Source: Gemmatimonas phototrophica (GTDB lineage: Bacteria > Gemmatimonadota > Gemmatimonadetes > Gemmatimonadales > Gemmatimonadaceae). From it: 5,131 bases of DNA. Positions 1 through 5,131 of this stretch are shown here, piece by piece. Each line of letters starts with the position of its first letter. The stretch's first letter is position 1. The stretch spans positions 1-5,131 of the forward strand of contig CAMBRJ010000253.1 of assembly GCA_945870175.1 (NCBI GenBank). The letters are read 5' to 3'. The position numbers and the translations under genes are program-made. The notes under the pieces were generated by a model, which worked only from the letters and a program-made list of their open reading frames with translations, ran no database searches and had not been told where the DNA came from.

Positions 1-500
1 GGATCGCCAGTCGTACGCGTGGCTCGCCCGGTGCACTGGCCCGTCCCGGCATCGCGGTGTACGGCGGCATGTTCAGCGAGTTGCTCGGGCTGCGGCAGGT
101 CGTGCACCTGCGGGCTCGCCTTATCGATATCCGCGACGTCGCGCTCGGCGAGACCGTGAGCTACGGCGCCACCTGGACCGCCGCGCGGCCGTCTCGCATC
201 GCGACACTCTCGGCGGGGTACGCCGATGGATATCGCCGGCAACTCTCCAATCGCGGTGAGGTGCTGATCGGTGGGGTACGGTGTCCCGTCGCGGGTCGGG
301 TCACCATGGATATGATCATGGTCGATGTCACCGACGTCCCCTGCGCCGTCGGCGATGTGGCCACGCTCATCGGCACCGATGGCGCGACCACGGTCAGCAC
401 CGAGCAGGTGGCCGAGAGGGCCGACCTGTCGCCGTACGAACTGCTGGTCGGTCTCGCCCTGCGCGTGCCGTCCCGGCCACTCGCCTCGAGTCCGTCATGA
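1..500 (+). CDS. alr: Alanine racemase, C-terminal part (5' end outside window)
   Basis: PLP-dependent racemase that interconverts L- and D-alanine in the cytoplasm, supplying D-alanine for peptidoglycan. The reading frame is open from base 3, so the N-terminal barrel with the PLP lysine lies upstream. About 165 residues are visible. They begin with the end of the TIM-barrel domain (ARPGIAVYGG, near 45-68), followed by the C-terminal beta domain with the family signatures VSYGATW, RPSRIATLSAGYADGY and GRVTMDM. The Tyr of AGYADG (codon 219-221) corresponds to the catalytic base that is Tyr265 in the Geobacillus enzyme. The Met of TMD (306-308) corresponds to its substrate-carboxylate-binding Met312. 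The protein ends a few residues after the usual RVPSRP tail, so the 3' end is intact. Its TGA overlaps the deoB start by four bases (ATGA), which suggests coupled translation. Family assignment is very secure from motifs; which paralogue (biosynthetic alr or catabolic dadX) cannot be told. Confidence 0.96.
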   Translation, partial: IASRTRGSPGALARPGIAVYGGMFSELLGLRQVVHLRARLIDIRDVALGETVSYGATWTAARPSRIATLSAGYADGYRRQLSNRGEVLIGGVRCPVAGRVTMDMIMVDVTDVPCAVGDVATLIGTDGATTVSTEQVAERADLSPYELLVGLALRVPSRPLASSPS

Positions 501-1678
501 CCGACACCACGAATCGCCGCGCGCTGTTGCTGGTGCTCGACGGCGTGGGATGCGGTGCGGCCCCCGACACGGCGGCGTATGGCGATACCGGAAGTGATAC
601 GATCGGCAACGTGGCGCGGGCGGTGGGTGGTCTCGCGCTGCCGAATCTGGCCCGTCTCGGGCTTGGGCACGTGGCACCGATACCGGGCGTGGAGCCCGCG
701 GTCCATCCCATCGGGGCCTGGGGCACGCTGATCCCCCGGTCGTCGGGAAAGGATTCGACCACCGGACACTGGGAGCTCGCCGGACTCCACCTGGCGAAGC
801 CGTTTCCCACCTATTCGCACGGTTTCCCCCCGACGGTGATCGAGGCGTTTGAACGGGCGACCGGTCGTCCGGTGATGGCCAACTGTGTCGCCAGCGGGAC
901 GGCGGTGATCGCTGATTTCGCCGAGCAGGCTCGGGACGCCGGGGCGTGGATCGTCTACACCTCGGCCGACTCGGTCTTCCAGATCGCGGCCCACGAGGAG
1001 TGGATTCCGCTCGAGGAGCTGTATCGGGCCTGTGAAATCGCCCGCGAGCAACTGGTGGCCCCGCACGACGTGTCGCGGGTCATTGCCCGCCCCTTTGTGG
1101 GAACTTCAGGGGCGTGGAAGCGTACCGCCAACCGGCGTGACTACTCCATTCAGCCCCCCGGTGTCACGCTACTCGACGCGCTCGCCGAGGCGGGCATTCC
1201 CCGGAGCGGGGTCGGGAAGGTGGACGATCTCTTCGCCGGCCGCGGCATCACCTCGCGGCATACGGTGGACAACGCCGACGGGGTGTCGGCGATCCTCGAC
1301 TGGCTGAATTCGGCGCCTCGTGGGTTCTGCTTTGCCAATCTGGTAGATTTCGACCAGTTGTTCGGACATCGGAACGATGTCCGTGGCTTTCAGGGGGCGC
1401 TCGAAGCGTTCGATCGCGCCCTGCCGAGTCTGTTGGCCGCACTTCGGGAGGACGACCTGCTCTTCATTACCGCCGACCACGGCAACGATCCCACCACGCC
1501 ATCAACCGACCACGCGCGCGAGCGCGTGCCGCTGCTGGTGGCCGGCGCACGGGTGCGCGGTGGGAGCGTGGGAGCGCGCGATACGTTCTCTGATCTGGGC
1601 GCGACGGTGGCCGAGTGGTTCGGTCTGTCGTGGCGCGGCCGCGGCACGTCGTTTTTGTCGGGCCTGTTGCACGCATGA
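497..1678 (+). CDS. deoB: Phosphopentomutase
   Basis: Mn-dependent mutase of the alkaline phosphatase superfamily that interconverts (deoxy)ribose-1-phosphate and (deoxy)ribose-5-phosphate. It links nucleoside phosphorolysis to central metabolism in the cytoplasm. The product is 393 residues, normal for the family. Visible ligands, by comparison with the Bacillus cereus enzyme, are Asp15 (LLVLDGVG), Asp158 (TSADSVFQ), Asp286 and His291 (VDFDQLFGH), Asp327-His328 (TADHGND) and His339 (TDHARE). The phospho-acceptor motif reads GKDSTTGHWE, with Ser87 where characterised enzymes have Thr. The cap domain lies between roughly residues 95 and 220. The ATG at 497 is chosen because it gives the conserved N-terminus (RRALLLVLDGVG) and an ATGA overlap with alr. 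An in-frame ATG at 281 would add 72 Arg/Gly/His-rich residues translated from inside alr. No convincing Shine-Dalgarno precedes 497, consistent with coupling. Its TGA overlaps cdd in the same way. Identification is secure. Confidence 0.97.
   Translation: MTDTTNRRALLLVLDGVGCGAAPDTAAYGDTGSDTIGNVARAVGGLALPNLARLGLGHVAPIPGVEPAVHPIGAWGTLIPRSSGKDSTTGHWELAGLHLAKPFPTYSHGFPPTVIEAFERATGRPVMANCVASGTAVIADFAEQARDAGAWIVYTSADSVFQIAAHEEWIPLEELYRACEIAREQLVAPHDVSRVIARPFVGTSGAWKRTANRRDYSIQPPGVTLLDALAEAGIPRSGVGKVDDLFAGRGITSRHTVDNADGVSAILDWLNSAPRGFCFANLVDFDQLFGHRNDVRGFQGALEAFDRALPSLLAALREDDLLFITADHGNDPTTPSTDHARERVPLLVAGARVRGGSVGARDTFSDLGATVAEWFGLSWRGRGTSFLSGLLHA
1629..1656 (+). other. GC-rich dyad followed by T5, inside the 3' end of deoB
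   Basis: Bases 1629-1636 can pair with 1641-1648 around a GGCC loop: seven pairs and one G-G mismatch. Three bases later comes a run of five T (1652-1656), 19 bases before the cdd start. The shape resembles a weak intrinsic terminator or pause site, but it is within coding sequence and the T run is short and offset. In GC-rich DNA such dyads arise by chance. Confidence 0.25.
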
Positions 1679-2073
1679 GCATCGACCATCTGCGCACCGC
1701 GGCCGACGCCGCGCGTGCCAATGCCTGGTGCCCGTACTCGCACTATCCCGTGGGCGCCGCGCTGGAAACGGACGACGGGCGCGTGTTTGCGGGCTGTAAC
1801 GTGGAGAACGCGTCGTATCCGGCCGGGACCTGTGCGGAGCGCGTCGCGCTCGGCGCGGCCATCGCCGCCGGGGCGCGTCGGTTTGTACGCATCGTGATCA
1901 CGTCGGCGGCGGTTGCGCCGACACCACCGTGTGGCATTTGTCGACAGGCGCTGGTGGAGTTCGCCCCAGCGCTCGAAATCTTCGCCGTGACGCCCGATGG
2001 GCTCACGGCGCGCTGGTCGCTGGCGGAACTGTTGCCCGCGCCATTCACGCCTGCTTCGCTCGAGAATGCCTGA
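1675..2073 (+). CDS. cdd: Cytidine deaminase
   Basis: Zinc hydrolase that deaminates cytidine and deoxycytidine to uridine and deoxyuridine in pyrimidine salvage. The product is 132 residues, the length of the small homotetrameric class (Bacillus subtilis type) rather than the larger dimeric Escherichia coli type. The substrate-binding segment is GCNVENASYP (Asn42 and Glu44). The zinc site is Cys53 with catalytic Glu55 in TCAERVAL, plus Cys86 and Cys89 in PPCGICRQ; these match the B. subtilis numbering exactly. Arg56, which contacts the zinc thiolates in that class, is also present. The ATG at 1675 overlaps the deoB stop as ATGA and leaves the usual short N-terminal helix. An in-frame start at 1615 would add 20 residues read from deoB and is not favoured. 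The last eight bases overlap the next gene. Together with deoB it forms a nucleoside-salvage pair; phosphorylase and aldolase partners are not in the window. Confidence 0.97.
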   Translation: MSIDHLRTAADAARANAWCPYSHYPVGAALETDDGRVFAGCNVENASYPAGTCAERVALGAAIAAGARRFVRIVITSAAVAPTPPCGICRQALVEFAPALEIFAVTPDGLTARWSLAELLPAPFTPASLENA

Positions 2074-3361
2074 GCGCGTTCGATTTACCTCGTGGCCGCG
2101 TTTCCGTGGCCCTCTCCTGCTCTGCGGACTCGTACTCGCGGCCGTCACGGCCGCGGCGTGTACCGAGTCCCTCGATGGTGGCGCTTCCTGCCCGTCGTTG
2201 TGTCCGTCGAAGGCGGAGTCCTTCCGCGACACCATTGTCGATGCGGTCGTCCTCGACAGCGCACTCGACGGCTATCCGGCGCTCGGCCTGTCGCCATACA
2301 TCCTGATCGCCAATCGCCCCGACACGGTCGTCACGAGCGCGATCCTGCGGTTCGATGTGTTACCGGCGGTGTTCAGCCCGAACAAGGGGGCCACCGTCGA
2401 CACCATCACGGCCGTCGACTCGGTGTTCCTGCGGTTCCAGCTCGATAGCACGGGCCGTCGCGGCAACTCGCCCGTGACGCTCGAAGTGTATGACGTCGAT
2501 ACCACCGCGTCCGATTCGGTCGCCTCCGTGGTGCGGTCGCTCTTCCGGGCCGATCGCAAGATCGGTTCGTTGATGGTGACGCCCTCGGCGATCGGTGACT
2601 CGATCCGCATTCCGTTCTCCAAGACCGTAATGGCCGCCAAGATTGCCGCGAAGGGTCGCCTGCGACTCGGCGTGCGCATGCGCGGTGGATCCGGTCAGCT
2701 TCGCGCGGTGGCCTTCGTGGCCGGCGCCGGCGCGCCGACGGTCGTTTTCGATCCGAGCACCGACACCACCTACGCGCCGCAGCAGATTGCGCCGAGCACG
2801 ATCGTGCCGAACTCGACGGCCGACGCCGAGTTGGCGTACGCGGTCTACATGCTCAGCGATCTCTCGTCGCCGCCGCCCGGAGCGAACACGCTGCTGGTGG
2901 GCGGATTCCCCGCGTACCGCTCGTACCTGCGCTTCAATGTGCCGGCTCGCATTACCGATTCCAGCACGATCGTGCGCGCCGAAGTGCTGCTCACACAGCA
3001 GGTGTCGAGATTCGGCAATGCGGCGGATTCGGTCGGTATGTTTGCGCTGATCCCGACCACGACCAATCTGGTGGCCGACCTGCGACGCATCCTCGATCTC
3101 GCCGCCGCGGGTTCGTTCGCCGGCGTCGACTCCACGCTGCTGGTGCCGTCATCAGCCGGCGTCCGCGCGGTGAACGTGCTGGCGCTCGCGCGCACTTGGC
3201 GCACGCTGCCTCCCAATGTCCCGCGGGCCATCGCCTTCAAGATCGGACTCGAAGGCGCGCAGCCTGCTGAACTGCGCTTCTACTCCAGCGAAGCGCCGGT
3301 CAGTCTGCGCCCGCGTCTGCGAATCACTTATCTCCCGCGTTCGGAGTTCGTCCTCCCGTGA
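2066..3361 (+). CDS. Uncharacterised lipoprotein with two DNRLRE/CBM96-like repeats
   Basis: Predicted lipoprotein of 431 residues; I do not recognise a named gene. The N-terminus is basic, followed by a hydrophobic stretch (about residues 16-31) and a lipobox-like TAAAC with Cys32 as the probable lipidated residue. The -3 position is Ala rather than the usual Leu. No Asp follows Cys32, so outer-membrane sorting is expected if the Lol rule holds. Cys42 and Cys46 (CPSLCP) lie just after. The rest is beta-rich with two similar units. One is around residues 55-170, with SAILRFDVLP then SVFLRFQL. The other is around 270-424, with LLVGGFPAYRSYLRFNVP then VRAEVLLTQ, closing with RPRLRITY. This pattern resembles DNRLRE/CBM96-type beta-sandwich domains, inferred by eye. 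The ATG at 2066 is chosen because it puts the signal peptide at the N-terminus; an ATG at 1997 would bury it behind 23 residues. It overlaps cdd by eight bases and the next gene by four. Function is unknown; a surface or scaffold role is plausible. Confidence 0.85.
   Translation: MPERVRFTSWPRFRGPLLLCGLVLAAVTAAACTESLDGGASCPSLCPSKAESFRDTIVDAVVLDSALDGYPALGLSPYILIANRPDTVVTSAILRFDVLPAVFSPNKGATVDTITAVDSVFLRFQLDSTGRRGNSPVTLEVYDVDTTASDSVASVVRSLFRADRKIGSLMVTPSAIGDSIRIPFSKTVMAAKIAAKGRLRLGVRMRGGSGQLRAVAFVAGAGAPTVVFDPSTDTTYAPQQIAPSTIVPNSTADAELAYAVYMLSDLSSPPPGANTLLVGGFPAYRSYLRFNVPARITDSSTIVRAEVLLTQQVSRFGNAADSVGMFALIPTTTNLVADLRRILDLAAAGSFAGVDSTLLVPSSAGVRAVNVLALARTWRTLPPNVPRAIAFKIGLEGAQPAELRFYSSEAPVSLRPRLRITYLPRSEFVLP
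2137..2155 (+). other. Perfect 8-bp hairpin in the lipoprotein signal-peptide region
   Basis: CGCGGCCG at 2137-2144 and CGGCCGCG at 2148-2155 are perfect inverted repeats with a TCA loop, about 70 bases after the start codon. They encode part of the Ala-rich signal peptide and have no T run, so this is not a terminator. It may simply reflect GC-rich Ala codons. Confidence 0.3.
3343..3346 (+). promoter_or_regulatory. Possible Shine-Dalgarno (GGAG) for the GTG-started barrel gene
   Basis: GGAG ends 11 bases before the GTG at 3358, inside the end of the lipoprotein gene. The spacing is slightly long, but this is the clearest purine-rich match before any start in the window, and it would support the unusual GTG start that otherwise relies on the GTGA overlap. 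It could be a chance match. Confidence 0.4.
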
Positions 3362-4524
3362 TCCGCACTCGACTCCGATCCTTCGTTGCGCCTGCCTCGT
3401 GGGCACTGCTTGCCGCCCTGGTGGTGTCGCCGACGATCCAGGCGCAGGGCTCCATCGGTACGCAGGGCTTCGGTTATCCCGTGGGCGGCGGTAGTGTCCG
3501 CACCAACGGGACCGGCGGCGCCTTCGCGGAATTCGACGCCCTCACGCCGACCAATCCGGCCGCGCTTGGTGGCCTTGGTCGCACCGTCATCACCGCGCAG
3601 ACCGAACCGGAACTGCGCACGCTCACCGTGAATGGCGTGAGTGAGAAGAGCACGCTGCAGCGCGTCCCGCTCATCATGCTGGTTTTCCCGGCGCGCCATG
3701 GCGTGGCGATCGGCATCAGTGCCACGAGCTTTCTCGACCGCACGTTCGCGACCACCACGACCGGCAGTGCGGTGATCGACAGCAAGTCGGTGCCCACCAG
3801 CGATCAGACGGAAGTGCGCGGGGCCATCAACGACCTCCGCGCCGGCGCCGGCTGGCAGATTTCGCCGCGCTTTCGCGTCGGTGTGGCCGGACATCTCTAC
3901 ACTGGTGAAAACAAGGCCACCCGTGAGCGCACGTTCGCCGATACCCTCGCCTTCGGCAGTGTGCTTGATTCGTCCCGCGTGACCTACTTCGGTACCGCAC
4001 TCTCGGTCGGTGGCGAAGCCACGCTGGGTAAAGGATTCACGGCGCTCGCGTCCTATCGCCGTGGGAACGAACTCAACGCGCGCATTCGCGACACGATTAT
4101 CTCGAGGGCCAGCGTGCCCACGCGCACTGGCGTGGCGCTGCGCTACGACGGGATCGTCGGATCGGTGTTCGCCGTCGGCATGGAGCAGATTGCATGGTCC
4201 GAAATGGCGTCGCTCGGATCGTCGTCAACCACCTCCACCGATGCCATGAACTGGCACGCGGGTGCCGAAGTCGCCGGTCCCAAGTTCCGGGGGCTGCCGC
4301 TGCTCGTGCGGGCCGGCTACGCCCGCAATGAGCTGCCATTCGGCGTCCTGGGGCAGATCGCCAAGGAGAATCGTTTGACGGCCGGACTCGGCGTCCCGGT
4401 TGCCGGCGAAGACGCCGCGCTCGACCTCTCGGTGCAGCGCGCCAACCGCACCTTGTCCGGCAGCGGCCTCAAGGAATCCGCGTGGCTGCTCGGTATCGGC
4501 ATCCAGATCCGTCCGCGGAACTGA
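3358..4524 (+). CDS. FadL/OmpP1-like outer-membrane beta-barrel protein
   Basis: Predicted outer-membrane barrel of 388 residues. It has a typical Sec signal peptide: basic MIRTRLR, a hydrophobic core from about residue 9 to 25, and likely cleavage after Ala29 (TIQA, then QG). The mature N-terminus is Gly-rich and carries TGGAFAEFDALTPTNPAALGG. Its NPAAL (residues 66-70) recalls the NPAGLA signature of FadL/OmpP1 and the related PorV-type barrels. The remainder alternates amphipathic strands such as FRVGVAGHLY, FTALASYRRG and GVALRYDG with polar Ser/Thr loops. The last strand, WLLGIGIQI, is followed by a short RPRN tail, without the classical terminal Phe or Tyr. The start is GTG at 3358, overlapping the lipoprotein stop as GTGA; no better start precedes the signal peptide. 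Cargo is unknown: hydrophobic uptake is the default for FadL relatives, and a structural or secretion role is also possible. The barrel class is fairly secure, the exact family less so. Confidence 0.82.
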   Translation: MIRTRLRSFVAPASWALLAALVVSPTIQAQGSIGTQGFGYPVGGGSVRTNGTGGAFAEFDALTPTNPAALGGLGRTVITAQTEPELRTLTVNGVSEKSTLQRVPLIMLVFPARHGVAIGISATSFLDRTFATTTTGSAVIDSKSVPTSDQTEVRGAINDLRAGAGWQISPRFRVGVAGHLYTGENKATRERTFADTLAFGSVLDSSRVTYFGTALSVGGEATLGKGFTALASYRRGNELNARIRDTIISRASVPTRTGVALRYDGIVGSVFAVGMEQIAWSEMASLGSSSTTSTDAMNWHAGAEVAGPKFRGLPLLVRAGYARNELPFGVLGQIAKENRLTAGLGVPVAGEDAALDLSVQRANRTLSGSGLKESAWLLGIGIQIRPRN

Positions 4525-4526
4525 CC

Positions 4527-5131
4527 ATGCGTGTCACGCCCGCCGGCGGAGACGCCGCGACCGGCTCCGCCGCGACCGCCGCGCCGCGCCCCACCGTGTA
4601 CATCGAGACGTACGGTTGCCAGATGAACGTGGCCGATTCGGAACTCATGTACGGCAAGCTCATCGCCAGCGGCTACGACGCGGTGGATGTGCCCGACGGC
4701 GCCGACGTAATCCTCGTGAATACCTGTGCCATTCGCGAGAATGCCGAGACGCGCGTGATCGGTCGGCTCGGTGAACTCAAGAAGTTCATGCGCGCCGGCA
4801 GTGTCATGGGCGTCACCGGCTGTATGGCGCAGCGCCTCGGCCCTCGGGTCCTTGAGCAGGCGCGGCACGTCTCGATCGTGGTCGGGCCCGACGGCTATCG
4901 CGCGTTGCCCGAGCTGCTCGACGGCGCGCGCCGAGGCGAGAAGTTCACCGCCACCGACTTCGACCTCGAAGAGCACTACGAGGACGTCGTCGCTCGTCGC
5001 TTTGAAGGGGTGAAGGCCTGGATCCCGGTACAGCGCGGCTGCGACTATCGCTGCACGTACTGTATTGTGCCCACCACGCGCGGCCCCGAACGGAGCCGCA
5101 AGCTTCACGAGGTTGTGCGTGAAGTAAACGA
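4527..5131 (+). CDS. miaB: tRNA-2-methylthio-N6-dimethylallyladenosine synthase, N-terminal part (3' end outside window)
   Basis: Radical SAM methylthiotransferase that converts i6A37 to ms2i6A37 in tRNAs reading UNN codons. The frame is open to the window edge, giving 201 residues. The N-terminal methylthiotransferase domain shows the three cluster cysteines Cys31 (YIETYGCQMN), Cys67 (VNTCAIRENAE) and Cys99 (VTGCMAQR). The radical SAM CxxxCxxC motif is Cys172, Cys176 and Cys179 (RGCDYRCTYCIVP), followed by TRGPERSR. TYGCQMN, NTCAIRE and CIVP..RG.ERSR favour MiaB over RimO or MtaB. The core of the SAM domain and any TRAM domain are missing from the window. ATG 4527 is two bases after the upstream stop. 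It gives an unusual Ala/Thr/Gly-rich leader of about 22 residues before the first conserved strand. A GTG at 4596 (Val24) would remove the leader and is a credible alternative start. No clear Shine-Dalgarno is visible for either. Confidence 0.95.
   Translation, partial: MRVTPAGGDAATGSAATAAPRPTVYIETYGCQMNVADSELMYGKLIASGYDAVDVPDGADVILVNTCAIRENAETRVIGRLGELKKFMRAGSVMGVTGCMAQRLGPRVLEQARHVSIVVGPDGYRALPELLDGARRGEKFTATDFDLEEHYEDVVARRFEGVKAWIPVQRGCDYRCTYCIVPTTRGPERSRKLHEVVREVN
4544..4572 (+). other. 8-bp hairpin in the miaB leader
   Basis: CGGCGGAG at 4544-4551 pairs perfectly with CTCCGCCG at 4565-4572 across a 13-base loop. The loop may itself pair weakly (CCG with CGG). The hairpin begins 17 bases after the first base of ATG 4527. 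If miaB really starts at GTG 4596, it would lie in a short untranslated gap instead. No T run follows. Confidence 0.3.

Larger units (their letters stand above)
1..5131 (+). other. Probable single operon alr-deoB-cdd-lipoprotein-barrel-miaB
   Basis: All six genes run in the same direction with junctions of -4 (ATGA, 497-500), -4 (ATGA, 1675-1678), -8 (2066-2073), -4 (GTGA, 3358-3361) and +2 (4525-4526) nucleotides. There is no intergenic space for a promoter or terminator, and most starts lack a good Shine-Dalgarno. Co-transcription with translational coupling is therefore the simplest reading. The promoter and both operon ends lie outside the window. Co-transcription is inferred from spacing only. 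Confidence 0.75.

Noticed and set aside
281..496. N-terminal extension of deoB from an in-frame ATG at 281
   Set aside because: The added residues are Arg/Gly/His-rich and read inside alr in another frame; ATG 497 gives the family N-terminus.
161..1066. 301-codon open frame on the - strand
   Set aside because: It lies antisense to alr and deoB, which are both strongly identified. The product is Arg/Gly/His-rich without recognisable motifs, typical of a shadow frame in GC-rich DNA.
1997..2065. Earlier in-frame start for the lipoprotein
   Set aside because: It would place 23 Arg-rich residues before the signal peptide and lie deep in cdd; ATG 2066 gives a normal export signal.
1390..2235. 281-codon open frame on the - strand
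   Set aside because: Antisense to deoB, cdd and the lipoprotein start. Low-complexity Arg-rich product with no motif; a shadow of the real genes.
2888..3145. Repeated 12-mer ACGCTGCTGGTG at 2888-2899 and 3134-3145
   Set aside because: Both copies encode Thr-Leu-Leu-Val with the preferred codons of this DNA; no flanking similarity, so not a meaningful repeat.
3328..3894. 188-codon open frame on the - strand
   Set aside because: Antisense to the barrel gene, with Arg/Ala/Gly-rich composition and no recognisable domain.
4317..5108. 263-codon open frame on the - strand
   Set aside because: Antisense to the end of the barrel gene and to miaB, whose cysteine motifs fix the true frame.
1..5131. 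Search for defence, toxin-antitoxin, mobile, CRISPR, tRNA or riboswitch features
   Set aside because: No repeats with regular spacing, no transposase or integrase motifs, no terminal inverted repeats and no intergenic space; all bases are accounted for by six coding genes.

Overview
The window is fully packed, GC-rich bacterial DNA (roughly two thirds G+C by eye). Six genes lie on the + strand and nothing is supported on the - strand. The signal peptides, a lipobox and an outer-membrane barrel indicate a diderm (Gram-negative-type) bacterium. The barrel's Gly-rich, Asn-Pro-Ala-containing N-terminus and the lipoprotein's style suggest Gemmatimonadota (Gemmatimonas-like). That placement rests on family resemblance from memory and is tentative.

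Layout: (1) the 3' part of alr, alanine racemase, for peptidoglycan D-alanine (1-500); (2) deoB, phosphopentomutase (497-1678); (3) cdd, homotetrameric-type cytidine deaminase (1675-2073); (4) a lipoprotein of unknown function with two apparent DNRLRE/CBM96-like beta-sandwich units (2066-3361); (5) a FadL/OmpP1-like outer-membrane barrel starting with GTG (3358-4524); (6) the 5' part of miaB, the tRNA methylthiotransferase, cut by the window edge (4527-5131).

The genes overlap by 4, 4, 8 and 4 nt, and the last pair is separated by 2 nt. There is no room for an intergenic promoter or operator, so the set reads as one translationally coupled transcript whose promoter lies upstream of the window. 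deoB and cdd form a nucleoside-salvage pair: Cdd deaminates (deoxy)cytidine, and DeoB channels the pentose-1-phosphates released by nucleoside phosphorylases into pentose-5-phosphates. The lipoprotein and barrel look like an envelope pair. alr and miaB are housekeeping genes.

I found no defence system, mobile element, CRISPR array, RNA gene or clear new system. The items most worth a second look are the uncharacterised lipoprotein/barrel pair next to nucleoside salvage, the duplicated domain and cysteine cluster of the lipoprotein, the Ser in place of the expected Thr phospho-acceptor in DeoB, and three GC-rich hairpins near gene starts or ends.
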